This document shows positions 14,992 through 23,785 of a stretch of DNA of 47,004 bases, in pieces. The stretch's first letter is position 1. Every line of letters starts with the position of its first letter. The translations under genes were made by a program, and so were the position numbers. This DNA is from an uncultured Oscillospiraceae bacterium (GTDB lineage Bacteria; Bacillota; Clostridia; Oscillospirales; Oscillospiraceae). The stretch lies in the NCBI GenBank assembly GCA_947599925.1, contig CANQFT010000016.1, forward strand, positions 1 through 47,004, given 5' to 3'. The notes below the pieces were generated by a model. It worked only from the letters and a program-made list of their open reading frames with translations. It ran no database searches and was not told where the DNA came from.

Positions 14992-17673
14992 TCAGTTTTG
15001 CAGCACGATGCGGCTGCCCTTTCTCCCCTTCTTGACCTCCAGCTTGGTGGGGATGGTCTCCTCCAGGCGGCCCACGTGGGAGATGACCCCCACCACCGCG
15101 CCGGACTGCTGACGGATGCCCTGGAGGATGGACACCGCGTCGTCCACCGCGTTGTCGTCCAGGGAGCCGAAGCCCTCGTCCACGAACATGGCCTCCATGT
15201 GTACTCCGCCGCCGCCGGAGCGCACCACGGAGGACAGGCCGATGGCCAGGCTCAGGGCCACCAGGAACTTCTCCCCGCCGGAGAGGGTGTTGACGCTCCG
15301 CCGCTGGCCCTGGGTGGTGTCGTAGACCTCCAGCTCCAGTCCCTTCTTGTGGGTCCTGCCCGAGGCCTCGTCTGTGCGGTAGAGACGGTAGCGCCCGCCG
15401 TAGATGGTCTCCAGCAGACGGTTGGCCTCCGCCGTGACAGCGGCGAAGCGCACGCCCAGCACATACCGCTGGAGGCTCACCCCCGCGCTGCCCCGCAGAC
15501 GCTTGGCAAACTCCATGTTCCGGTCCACATCGACGCGCTTCTTGTCGTGGGCCTCCTTGCGGGCGGTCAGATTTTCCAGCGTCTTGCCCATGTTCTCCAA
15601 GGCCGCTTCCGCTCGGACCACCTTGTCCCGGCGCTGGTCTGCATCCTTCTTTGCCTCCTGGAGCGCGGCCTCCACCGCCTCCAGGATCGGCGTGGCCTTG
15701 CCATCCACTGCAACGCGCTGCTTTTCCTCCACGCTTTTCTCGGCGGCCCCCAGCTGTACCCGGAAGTCGTCGTAGGTCTTCCGCCTCTGCTCGTACTCCT
15801 CCGGCTCCATGCAGGACGCCATAAACTGCGCCTCGTCCTCCAGCGGGGATACCTTCAGGGCCTCCTGCCACGCCGCGGTCTGGGCCTTCGCCTCCTTTTG
15901 GACCTCTTTCAGTTCCTCTTGCAGACGACAGGTCTCCCCATTCGCCTCTGCCGCCGCCGTCCGCGCCTCTTGCAGCGCGGCGGCGATAGACTTCTCCTCC
16001 TGCTCAAATTTCTGGATGGCGGCGGCTGTCGCTTGGATCGCCCGCTCCAGCTCCTCCGAGGTGTCGATCCCCTCCAGCATCCCCGCCTTGGCGCTCTTGT
16101 ACGCCTCCTGGCACTGCGTCCACTCGTCCTTGGCCTTCCCCAGCGCCTCCTCCGTCTCCTTCTTTCTATCCGCCGCCGAATTTCTCGCCTCGCGGGCGTC
16201 CTTCTCTTCCCGGTTGGCTTGGTCCATGGCCTCGGACAACGCATTCAGCTCGCTGTCGGTGATATGTCCCTCCGACATCTCCGCCGGAGCGGGGTGCTCC
16301 CGGCTGCCGCACACCGGGCAGGGCTTCCCCTGGACCAGCTTTTGGGCCAGAACGCCGCCGATCCCCTGCAGGTACGCGTGCTGTCCCCGCTGGTAAGCCT
16401 CCATGGTGGCTCTCTGCTTTTCCACGGCTTTTCCCAGCCGCTCGTCCGCCGCCTTCAATTTTTGGCCGCACTGGTCGTCCTGAGTCTTCGCCGTCTGCAA
16501 CTGTTTGTCCGCCGCATCGCACCGCTCCAGCTTGTGGGACAGCGTCTTGTAGAGCTCCACGGCGTTTTTCAGCAGGGGCAGACGCTCTTTTTTCGCCTCG
16601 TATTCCTCTCTTCCCGCCTCGTGCGCCTCGCGGGCGTTTTCCTTCTCCTTCGCCGCGTTTTCCGCTTCCTCCAGCTTTTTCTGCGCGGAGGCCACCTTGT
16701 CCGTCGTCCTCTTCAGCCTCTCCTTTTCCTGATCATACTTTTCATAGATCGTCCGCAGCTTCTCCGCCTTGTCCGCCATGTCCAGGAGCTTTCCTTCCTT
16801 TTCCATGTCCGGGACCTGCTTCTGCAAGTTGTTCAAAGCCTCCTCCGCCTTTTTGAGTTCTTTGAAGGCTTGATCGTCCAGCAGCGCCCGCTTCTGCCGC
16901 TTTTCCAGGGTCTCGACAGTCGTGGCGGCGGTCTGCGCCTGCTTGTTCAGCTCGTCCAGCTCCTTCTCGGCGTCCTCCTTTTTCCGCTGAAGCTCGCCCA
17001 GGCTGTCGCAGTCGTCGCCATACTTGCGCAACTCCTGCTTGATGCCCTCCAGCTCCCTCTTCAGTTCGTCGTCCTGGGCGGACACCTGGTCATAGATCCG
17101 CTGCACCGCCCGCTCCCAACGCTCGGCGTGGAACAGCTTGGTGAGGATCTCCTCCTTTTCGTCGGACTTGGAGGTCAGCAGACGCTCAAACTGGCCCTGG
17201 GGCAGAATGATGACCTGGCGGAACTGGTCGTAGGTCAGGCCGATGATCTGCTCCGCCATCTCGTTGACCGCGGTCTTCTTGGCGTTGGCCAGCAGGGGCT
17301 TCCACTCCCCGCCCAGACGTTCCATGCACTGCTGCTCTTCGTCGTACTTGACCTCTTCCTGATTTCTCGTCTTCACCCGCCGCAGAACGCGCAGGAACTT
17401 ATACTGGCGGCCTCCGTTGTCGAAGACGAACTCCACCCGCGTCACGTCGTCCTTGTCCGCCAGTTTACAGCGCATATCGGCCAGCTCCCCGCGGGCCCCG
17501 CCGCTGGCGCGGCCGTACAGGGCCATACACATGGCGTCCAGGATGGTGGTCTTGCCCGCGCCGGTCTCGCCGCAGATCAGGAACAGCCCGTCCCGCTCCA
17601 GATCCTCAAAGTTCACAGACTGCCCCTCCATATAGGGGCCAAAGCACACAAATTCAAGGGTGATCGGTTTCAT
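14992..17673 (-). CDS. sbcC: SbcC, ATPase subunit of the SbcCD nuclease
   Basis: An 893-aa Rad50-like SMC protein. Walker A GETGAGKT is at residues 35-42, followed by a Q-loop region (LPQGQFERLL) and long coiled-coil arms. The arms enclose a zinc hook CPVCGSREH near residue 450. The ABC signature LSGGEKF is near 796 and Walker B with MFVDEGFGSLD near 826. With SbcD it forms an ATP-dependent nuclease that opens hairpins and processes blocked DNA ends. Start at 17673 is one base after the sbcD stop and preceded by GAGGAGG; the frame extends upstream into sbcD without a better start. Length is a little short of typical SbcC (about 1000 residues). In this operon it sits among MoxR, VWA and LRR genes, an unusual context. 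Confidence 0.95.
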   Translation of the reverse strand: MKPITLEFVCFGPYMEGQSVNFEDLERDGLFLICGETGAGKTTILDAMCMALYGRASGGARGELADMRCKLADKDDVTRVEFVFDNGGRQYKFLRVLRRVKTRNQEEVKYDEEQQCMERLGGEWKPLLANAKKTAVNEMAEQIIGLTYDQFRQVIILPQGQFERLLTSKSDEKEEILTKLFHAERWERAVQRIYDQVSAQDDELKRELEGIKQELRKYGDDCDSLGELQRKKEDAEKELDELNKQAQTAATTVETLEKRQKRALLDDQAFKELKKAEEALNNLQKQVPDMEKEGKLLDMADKAEKLRTIYEKYDQEKERLKRTTDKVASAQKKLEEAENAAKEKENAREAHEAGREEYEAKKERLPLLKNAVELYKTLSHKLERCDAADKQLQTAKTQDDQCGQKLKAADERLGKAVEKQRATMEAYQRGQHAYLQGIGGVLAQKLVQGKPCPVCGSREHPAPAEMSEGHITDSELNALSEAMDQANREEKDAREARNSAADRKKETEEALGKAKDEWTQCQEAYKSAKAGMLEGIDTSEELERAIQATAAAIQKFEQEEKSIAAALQEARTAAAEANGETCRLQEELKEVQKEAKAQTAAWQEALKVSPLEDEAQFMASCMEPEEYEQRRKTYDDFRVQLGAAEKSVEEKQRVAVDGKATPILEAVEAALQEAKKDADQRRDKVVRAEAALENMGKTLENLTARKEAHDKKRVDVDRNMEFAKRLRGSAGVSLQRYVLGVRFAAVTAEANRLLETIYGGRYRLYRTDEASGRTHKKGLELEVYDTTQGQRRSVNTLSGGEKFLVALSLAIGLSSVVRSGGGGVHMEAMFVDEGFGSLDDNAVDDAVSILQGIRQQSGAVVGVISHVGRLEETIPTKLEVKKGRKGSRIVLQN

Positions 17674-17674
17674 T

Positions 17675-18796
17675 TCACTGCGCCTCCTCTTCCCGCGCCA
17701 TAGCTTCCCGGAACAGGGCCAGCTGTTCCTCCGTGGGTTCGCTTTCAAATCGCTCGGCGATGAATTTTTGCAAAATATCCTCGTCGCTCAGGGTCTCCAG
17801 CTCCTCGACGGTCAGGGTGGACAGCCCGTCGCTCTCCTTGGTTCCCATGCCCTGCGTCACCTCCAGATACGGGAACTGCTCCCGCAGCTCCGCCTGGGTC
17901 TCCAGCCCCGCGTACCGGTCCGTGACCCGCAGGCGCAGGTAGTGATCCTTCAGGTCGCCTCGGGCCAACAGCTCGGCAAAGGTCCCCTCCGCCGTCTTCT
18001 TCTCTCTTCGCATGGGCAGGGGCACAAAGACGTGGGACATATCCGCCGTGTCGATCTCCACCACGCCCTTCGCCTGGCCCTCCTCGCTGAAGGAGTACTG
18101 CACCGGACTGCCGCTGTAACAGGCGTTGGCCCCCACCTCCTGCGGCTTGTGGATGTGCCCCAGGGCCACATAGTCAAAGTCCCGAAGCACGTCCCGGCTC
18201 ACGGCGGGGGCGTTCCCCTTCATCGTTGACCGGTCCGACTCGCTCAGCGCCGCGCCCACCATGTAGGCGTGGCTGACCACGATGTTCCGCCGGGTCCGGT
18301 CCATGGTCTGCCGGATGTGGTCGAACACGACCATGTGGGCGTCCTGGAGGTTGTGGATGTCGTCCCGCCGCTCCGGGAAGAGGGCCTGCACCTCGTATCG
18401 GTTGAAGAAGGGCACCGGATACACCGCCACGGCGCCGCCGTCCAGCAGTACCGGCTGGATGTCCCGTTCCAGGCGGCCGGAGATGTGCAGCCCCGCCCCG
18501 GACAGCAGTCCCCGGTGGGCCGCCAGGCGCTCCGGCTGGTCGTGGTTCCCGGCGATGACGACAAAGGGCACCCCCAGCTCGCCGCAGATGGTCTGGGCCG
18601 CCTTGTCGAACAGGGCGATGGCGTCCGCGCCCACCGTCCCGCTGTCGTACACATCCCCGGCGCAGAGCACCGCCCCCACCTGCTCCCGGCGGATCAGCTC
18701 GTACAGCCCTTCGAGGAAACGCTCCTGGCAGTCCTGGTAATTGCCCGTCAGCCACCGCATCCCAAAATGCCAGTCGGACGTGTGTAGGATCTTCAT
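17675..18796 (-). CDS. sbcD: SbcD, nuclease subunit of SbcCD
   Basis: A 373-aa Mre11-like calcineurin-fold phosphoesterase. All metal-binding motifs are visible in order: TSDWHFG near the N-terminus, GDVYDSG, GNHDQPERL, VVSHAYM and GHIHKPQ. A capping domain of about 100 residues follows (FVPLPMRREKKTAEG onward), then a Glu-rich tail that would bind SbcC. It cuts DNA ends and hairpin loops in complex with SbcC. AAAGGAGCG precedes the ATG. It begins 27 bp after the LRR-DUF4132 gene and ends one base before sbcC. Confidence 0.95.
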   Translation of the reverse strand: MKILHTSDWHFGMRWLTGNYQDCQERFLEGLYELIRREQVGAVLCAGDVYDSGTVGADAIALFDKAAQTICGELGVPFVVIAGNHDQPERLAAHRGLLSGAGLHISGRLERDIQPVLLDGGAVAVYPVPFFNRYEVQALFPERRDDIHNLQDAHMVVFDHIRQTMDRTRRNIVVSHAYMVGAALSESDRSTMKGNAPAVSRDVLRDFDYVALGHIHKPQEVGANACYSGSPVQYSFSEEGQAKGVVEIDTADMSHVFVPLPMRREKKTAEGTFAELLARGDLKDHYLRLRVTDRYAGLETQAELREQFPYLEVTQGMGTKESDGLSTLTVEELETLSDEDILQKFIAERFESEPTEEQLALFREAMAREEEAQ

Positions 18797-18823
18797 GTAA
18801 CTCGCTCCTTTACTCCTTTGGAT

Positions 18824-21800
18824 TTACTCCAGCGTGAACTCCGCCAGAGGGTCGAAATCGGGGTAGTGCTCCTTCTTGTACTCCAACAGCATCGCCCCGC
18901 AATTCACACAGCCGTTCTCTGTAGCCAGGCGGATGTACTCCATGATCTGCGCCGCCGTGAAAGCGCCCAGGACCCCCCGCACGGTCACGTCGTCTTTCAG
19001 GATCCGCCCCGCCACCGTCCACCGGTCCAACAGCGCCACGATGTGGTTGACCCTGCGGGTGTAAGTCTTGAAGCTGAACCTGCCCAGGGTGAAGGTCTCA
19101 TCGGGGGCGATCTCATGGCGGTGAAAGGTGGTCCGCTCACAGCTCAGACCGCAGTCGTCCAGGTTGAATTTGATCAGGGAGTGAAAATCCTCGTCATAAA
19201 AATGGATCCCGTGCTTTTCCATGTGCATGAACCGGAACACGAACACCTTCTCCCCCTCGTACCGGTCCGGCTGGATGGTTTTGGGGTCAACCACCGGCTC
19301 CCAGACCTGCTCAAAGGGCTGCTTGAGGCCGTTGGCCATAAAGTGCCGCTGCCACGCGGCCACCTCCGCCGGGTCCATCTCCATGGGGTGGGCCACACCG
19401 ATGGGGCCTTTTTGGATGGCATAGGCCGCGCCGTTGCTCTGGATGGGCCCGTCTGGCCCCAGGGTAAAGGTCTGCTTGCCCTGGCTCCACACCAGCAGCT
19501 GCGCCACGCGGCGGAGCAGGGGATTTTCCAGATAGGCCCGCTTCCATCTGTTCGCCGGCTCGGTGTGTCCGCTGAGGAAGTCCTGAAACAGGCGGTCACT
19601 GCGGGCCTTGGCCGTGCTTTTCACATTCTTTTTCAGTGCGGAGAGGTCGGCGCCGGCGGCGGCGTATTTCTCCGGGTCCGCCCCCTTCTTGGGCAGGGAT
19701 TTGACCGCCTTGCCCGCCGTCTCGTCAAAGAGCGTGATCTTCAGGTCCGGCCCCAGGGAGGCGGTCACCGTGGCGCCGCCCAGGTCGTAGGTCTTCTTTC
19801 CGGCCTGGTCAAAGCCGAAGTCCGTCAGCTTCGTGGCCCGCAGGGTCTCCGCGTCCGTGCCCCGCAGCTTGGCGTACGCCTCCAGCTGTCCCACCTTTTC
19901 CATGTGCAGCATGGCCGCGTGGGTGTCGTTGAGCATCAGCGCGCCACGGGCGATCATAATATTCTGACGCCCGGCTATGTTGTACTGGTTCCAGTCCGCC
20001 CACTTGCGGATCCAGGTCACCAGCGTCGCCGCCCGGGCCTCGTCCGCGTAGCGGCCCAACGCCGCGACGCAGTCCATTTTCTCTTTGTCATACACCAGAA
20101 GCTCCAGCTGCTTCAGCAGGGCCTCCCTGTCCAGCGCCGCCGCCACCTGGTCCGCCGCGGTGTTCACCTGGAGGGGAAAATAGCCGCTCTTATATTCGCC
20201 GATGCGGATCCCTTTTCTTCTCTCAGGGATCTGCTTGACGTAAGCGGAAATGACAAAGATCACCGCCTCCGGGGAGGACAGTTCCTCCGAGCCAACGTAT
20301 GGAATGCCGCTTTTTATCTCGCCTTTCAGCCTTTTCACGGTCTCACTGACGATCCACTTTTCCTGCACCAGCGCCTCGGTCGGGTTCTTTGGCGCGGAGG
20401 ACTTCCCTCCCAGCTTGTCCCGCTCGGTCAGGGTGCGCCGCACGATCTCCAGCGCCGCATCTCCTTTTTTCTCCTCCAGTGCCGCTTCCAACGCCCGCAG
20501 CGTCTCCGTGCGTATGTCCGCGGCCTTCTCAACAAACTCCGCCGCCCGGACCATAGCCTTGTCAGACAGCTTGGTCCGCTCCCGGATCAACCTTGTCATA
20601 CTCTCCAGGATCTGATCCGCGTTTTCCTCCGTCACCCCCGCCTCCGCTTTTTCCCGCCACACCCTGTGCGTCTGGAACAGCAGGATATAGACCGTCTCCT
20701 CCACCGTCAACTGTGGAAAAAACTGCGCCAATTGGGCCGGGATCTGATGGTCGGTCCGCAGCGCGTCCAGCGGCATACGCAGCTTGTTACAGCCTTCAAA
20801 CACGTCCGCTCTCAGTTTTGGATAGCCTCCCGTAAAATGCACACTGGTCAGGGCCCTGCAACCGGAAAAAGCCCCGTCGCCAATTCCTGTCACGCTCTCC
20901 GGGATGGTCACGCTGGCCAGTTTTTTACAGTCGAAAAAGGCAGAGTCGTCGATTACTTTCACACCCTCCGGGATGGTCACGCTGGTCAGCTTTTTGCAGC
21001 CAGAAAAGGCGCTTGCGCCGATTTCTTTCACCCCCTCCGGGATGGTCACGCGCACAGCATCCTTTTTCATAAAATCAAACAGGACACCCTTTACGATCAC
21101 AAAGCCATCCGGATCCTGCAATCCCGCGCATCCATCAAAAGCCCCCCTACTGATTTGTTTCACACTTTCCGGGATGGTCACGCTGGTCAGACTGCTGCAA
21201 CCGGAAAAGGCCCAACTGCCGATTTTTGTTACGCTCTCCGGGATGGTCACACTGGTCAGACTGGTGCAACCGGAAAAGGCCCAACTGTCGATTTCTGTTG
21301 CGCTCTCCGGGATGGTCACACTGGTCAGACTGGTGCAGTTGGAAAAGGCCCAACTGCCGATTTCTGTTACGCCCTCCGGAATGGTCACGCTGGTCAGTTT
21401 TTTACAGCCGGAAAAGGCCTCGCGGCCGATTACTTTCACACCCTCCGGAATGGTCACGCTGGTCAGACTGGTACAATCAGAAAAAGCCTGCCAGTCAATT
21501 TCTTTCACCCCATCCGGGATGGTCACGCTGGTCAGACTGCTGCAACCGGAAAAGGCCCAACTGTCGATTTCTGTTACGCCCTCCGGAATGGTCACACCGG
21601 TCAGTTTTTTGCAGTCAGAAAAGGCCTCGCTGCCGATTACTTTCACACCCTCCGGAATGGTCACGCTGGTCAGCCTGGTGCAGCCGGAAAAGGCATAGTT
21701 GCCGATCTCTGTTATCCCTTTCGGGATGGTCACGCTGGTCAGCTTTTTGCAGCCGGAAAAGGCTCTATAGTCAATTACAGCCACCCCATCCGGGATGGTC

Positions 21801-22000
21801 ACGCTGGTCAGACTGGTGCAGTCGGAAAAGGCCTTTTCGCCGATTTCTGTTACGCCCTCCGGAATGGTCACGCTGGTCAGACTGGTGCAGTCGGAAAAGA
21901 CCCATGCGCCGATTTCTTTCACCCCATCCGGGATGCTCACGTCTCCGCCGGGGCCCTGATATTTTTGCAGAATTCCGTTTTTGATAACAAAATCTCCCAC
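18824..22000 (-). CDS. LRR-DUF4132 fusion protein
   Basis: A 1058-aa protein. Residues 1-20 are the same cap as in the second LRR protein (DFVIKNGILQKYQGPGG). About 16 BspA-type LRR units of 23 residues follow to about residue 390, interrupted once by DPDGFVIVKGVLFDFMKK. The remaining about 660 residues include a DUF4132 region, recognised from elements such as ENPLLRRVAQLLVW, GVAHPMEMDPAEVAAW and QPFEQVWEPV. DUF4132 proteins (E. coli YehI/MolR) occur with MoxR and VWA partners, as here. No signal peptide, so cytoplasmic. A GTG at 22000, six bases after AAGGAGGAG, fits better than the GTG at 22018. Function unknown; I infer a sensor or scaffold, the LRRs binding a ligand. Confidence 0.82.
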   Translation of the reverse strand: MGDFVIKNGILQKYQGPGGDVSIPDGVKEIGAWVFSDCTSLTSVTIPEGVTEIGEKAFSDCTSLTSVTIPDGVAVIDYRAFSGCKKLTSVTIPKGITEIGNYAFSGCTRLTSVTIPEGVKVIGSEAFSDCKKLTGVTIPEGVTEIDSWAFSGCSSLTSVTIPDGVKEIDWQAFSDCTSLTSVTIPEGVKVIGREAFSGCKKLTSVTIPEGVTEIGSWAFSNCTSLTSVTIPESATEIDSWAFSGCTSLTSVTIPESVTKIGSWAFSGCSSLTSVTIPESVKQISRGAFDGCAGLQDPDGFVIVKGVLFDFMKKDAVRVTIPEGVKEIGASAFSGCKKLTSVTIPEGVKVIDDSAFFDCKKLASVTIPESVTGIGDGAFSGCRALTSVHFTGGYPKLRADVFEGCNKLRMPLDALRTDHQIPAQLAQFFPQLTVEETVYILLFQTHRVWREKAEAGVTEENADQILESMTRLIRERTKLSDKAMVRAAEFVEKAADIRTETLRALEAALEEKKGDAALEIVRRTLTERDKLGGKSSAPKNPTEALVQEKWIVSETVKRLKGEIKSGIPYVGSEELSSPEAVIFVISAYVKQIPERRKGIRIGEYKSGYFPLQVNTAADQVAAALDREALLKQLELLVYDKEKMDCVAALGRYADEARAATLVTWIRKWADWNQYNIAGRQNIMIARGALMLNDTHAAMLHMEKVGQLEAYAKLRGTDAETLRATKLTDFGFDQAGKKTYDLGGATVTASLGPDLKITLFDETAGKAVKSLPKKGADPEKYAAAGADLSALKKNVKSTAKARSDRLFQDFLSGHTEPANRWKRAYLENPLLRRVAQLLVWSQGKQTFTLGPDGPIQSNGAAYAIQKGPIGVAHPMEMDPAEVAAWQRHFMANGLKQPFEQVWEPVVDPKTIQPDRYEGEKVFVFRFMHMEKHGIHFYDEDFHSLIKFNLDDCGLSCERTTFHRHEIAPDETFTLGRFSFKTYTRRVNHIVALLDRWTVAGRILKDDVTVRGVLGAFTAAQIMEYIRLATENGCVNCGAMLLEYKKEHYPDFDPLAEFTLE

Positions 22001-22055
22001 TGTTTTCTCCTCCTTCACTGTCCTGTGATCCGTCGGGCGGTCTCCGCCCGCCGGT

Positions 22056-23057
22056 CTAGTCCCCTTCCTCGTCGTTGAACTTCGCCACCGCGGCCAGGCG
22101 GCGGGCGTATTCCTCCCTCAGGTCCTTGGGCGCCGTCAGGCGCATCCGGCAGTCGTACTGGAACAGCCAGCCCCAGAAGGGCGGGCTGACCTGCACCGGC
22201 ACGGTGCACCGGCAGGTCTTGTCGTCCAGCCGGACGATGGGCGTGTCCTCCCCAAAGCGGTCCAGCACCGAACCCACCAGGCTGTCGTCAAAGGTCAGGG
22301 TCACCCTCCGCTCCGGGCCGGCGTACATCTTGAAGGCCCGACCGGCATAGGCGGGGACCTTGGTCCGGGCCCGAATCGCGGCCACCGATACCTGCTCCGG
22401 CTCGATCTCGGTCCGCTCCATCCGATCGATGCGGTACACGCTGGGCCCCTCCCGGTCCGGAGAGATGGCCATGAGGTAGTATCGGTCCTCCACAAACACC
22501 AGCGCCACCGGCTCCACCACATACCGGCGCTTGTCCCGGTGGTAGACCCGCTCCCGCCTCTCGTTCAGGTCGTAGTAGAAAAACGAAGCCTTCTGCCCCT
22601 GGACAAGGGCCTCGTTGAGGGTGCTGACCGTATAGTACACCGCCTCGTTGCTGTATTTGCGGACGTTGAATTGCACCACGCTCTGCTTGAGCAGCTGGGC
22701 CCGGTTGCTGCCGCCGAGGGCGGCCACCTTCTCCGCCAGCTCCTCCGTCTTCTTCTCCGTGATGAACCTGGCGGCCTGGACTGCGTCCATGAGGATACGC
22801 AGCTCCGGCACGCTGAAGGAGCGGTCCTCGATGTAATACCCCTTCTGCCGCTGGCAGGTGACGGACATCACCTCGTAGCCCTGTTCGTTGAGCAGGGCGA
22901 TGTCCTTAGCCAGCGTCCGGCGGTCGCAGGAGATCCCCTTGCCCCGCAGGTAGGCCAGGATGTCCCCGGTCTTCAGCGGGTGCTCCTCGTCGGAATCCGC
23001 CCGGAGCACCTCCAGCAGAAACAGCATCTTCATCTTTTGCAGGTTCGATTTGGTCAC
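22056..23057 (-). CDS. WYL-domain transcriptional regulator
   Basis: A 333-aa regulator with an N-terminal DeoR-type winged helix-turn-helix (about residues 1-75: LLEVLRADSDEEHPLKTGDI, then DRRTLAKDIALLNEQGYEV). A WYL domain follows (about 130-225, with FFYYDLNERRERVYH, VEPVALVFVEDRYYLMA and YRIDRM) and then a WCX C-terminal extension ending in RRLAAVAKF. WYL proteins sense nucleic-acid or nucleotide ligands and commonly control DNA-repair and anti-phage operons. GTG start at 23057 has GAGGGGGCGG upstream. It is the first gene of the operon, 55 bp before the LRR-DUF4132 start, so it probably autoregulates the whole unit through the inverted repeat at 23144-23167. Confidence 0.9.
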   Translation of the reverse strand: MTKSNLQKMKMLFLLEVLRADSDEEHPLKTGDILAYLRGKGISCDRRTLAKDIALLNEQGYEVMSVTCQRQKGYYIEDRSFSVPELRILMDAVQAARFITEKKTEELAEKVAALGGSNRAQLLKQSVVQFNVRKYSNEAVYYTVSTLNEALVQGQKASFFYYDLNERRERVYHRDKRRYVVEPVALVFVEDRYYLMAISPDREGPSVYRIDRMERTEIEPEQVSVAAIRARTKVPAYAGRAFKMYAGPERRVTLTFDDSLVGSVLDRFGEDTPIVRLDDKTCRCTVPVQVSPPFWGWLFQYDCRMRLTAPKDLREEYARRLAAVAKFNDEEGD

Positions 23058-23109
23058 GGTACCGCCCCCTCGTCCAAGCAAAGGCCGTTTTCCGCCTGTT
23101 CTGTGAACA

Positions 23110-23138
23110 ATTATAGCAAATATCCACAAGCGTAGCAA
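23110..23138 (-). promoter_or_regulatory. Promoter of the WYL-LRR-SbcCD-VWA-MoxR operon
   Basis: On the minus strand TTGCTA (23138-23133), exactly 17 bp, and TATAAT (23115-23110). Start expected near 23103, giving a leader of about 46 nt before the GTG at 23057. No other convincing promoter was noticed inside the 13.5-kb operon. Confidence 0.75.
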
Positions 23139-23143
23139 CCGCG

Positions 23144-23167
23144 AACTGTCATGATTTTGTGACAGTT
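23144..23167. promoter_or_regulatory. Inverted repeat upstream of the -35, putative operator
   Basis: Perfect 8-bp arms AACTGTCA and TGACAGTT separated by 8 bp, ending 6 bp upstream of the -35 hexamer. The position is suited to an activator or to a dimeric repressor such as the WYL regulator encoded just downstream. Assignment to that regulator is inference. Confidence 0.55.
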
Positions 23168-23170
23168 TAA

Positions 23171-23323
23171 GCCGCCGCCGTCGTCTTCCACAAGGCCTTT
23201 GGCCGGGGCATCGTCACCGCCATAGACGGCGGCTCCCTCTTTGTCTCCTTTGACAGCATGAAGGAGCTGGAGAAGCGGTTCCAGTTCCCCGGCGCCTTTC
23301 AGGCGGGCTTTTTGAGTAAGTAA
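23171..23323 (+). pseudogene. C-terminal remnant of a helicase/ATPase-type gene
   Basis: Fifty codons open at both ends of the recognisable region, with a stop just before it and no start or ribosome binding site. The translation VVFHKAFGRGIVTAIDGG...FVSF...FQFPGAFQAGFLSK follows the pattern V-x-H-x-x-F-G-x-G-x-V of small Tudor/KOW-like barrels found at the C-termini of large bacterial helicases and ATPases (as in PcrA-like proteins). It is the tail of a gene whose body is gone, lying back-to-back with the operon promoter. Confidence 0.5.
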
Positions 23324-23785
23324 TCAAACGCATGGCCGCGAGGCAGATGGATCGGTGTATGCCCCCGCATTTTAATACGCCATTGACAAAGAAAGGCCGG
23401 AAGCGGTTTGACCCGTCCCCGGCCATTTCATGTCCGCCGCCGTTCTCCGATTTTTGAGCCGGTCGAAGAAAAAGCAGGAGAAAGGCTGGGGGTCACGGGC
23501 GCCCCCAGCCGGCCACGACCGCCCGCGGTGCGGGCAGTTTACGGGAGGACTGGGGTGACCTTATTTCAGAGAGGGAAAAGGCCGTTTGGCATCACGTGGG
23601 GTCTCGCCCTTAGAGTCATCAGCGGTTTCTCGGGGCACCACAGAACATCGGCACCATTGTAGGGGCCAAATTCCCCCGCTGTAAACAAAGAAAAGCAAAT
23701 GATGACTTTCTGATAACTCCGCCCCGGCCTGGTAGCTTTCCGGGCGGGGCGTGGTATGTTGTGTGGCTGGAAGGAGGGCGATCCC
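23324..23785. other. Non-coding stretch between the helicase remnant and the integrase
   Basis: No supportable gene. It contains a hairpin with arms GCTGGGGG/CCCCCAGC near 23484-23508. A 20-base segment at 23676-23695 (CCGCTGTAAACAAAGAAAAG) recurs with one difference at 6791-6810. A GC hairpin (CCCGCCCCGCC-like arms around 23720-23755) precedes the integrase. Confidence 0.5.

Noticed and set aside
20860-21960. Regularly spaced near-identical repeats resembling a CRISPR or tandem-repeat array
   Set aside because: The 69-bp period is the 23-codon leucine-rich repeat in frame; the repeats are coding, not separated by unrelated spacers.
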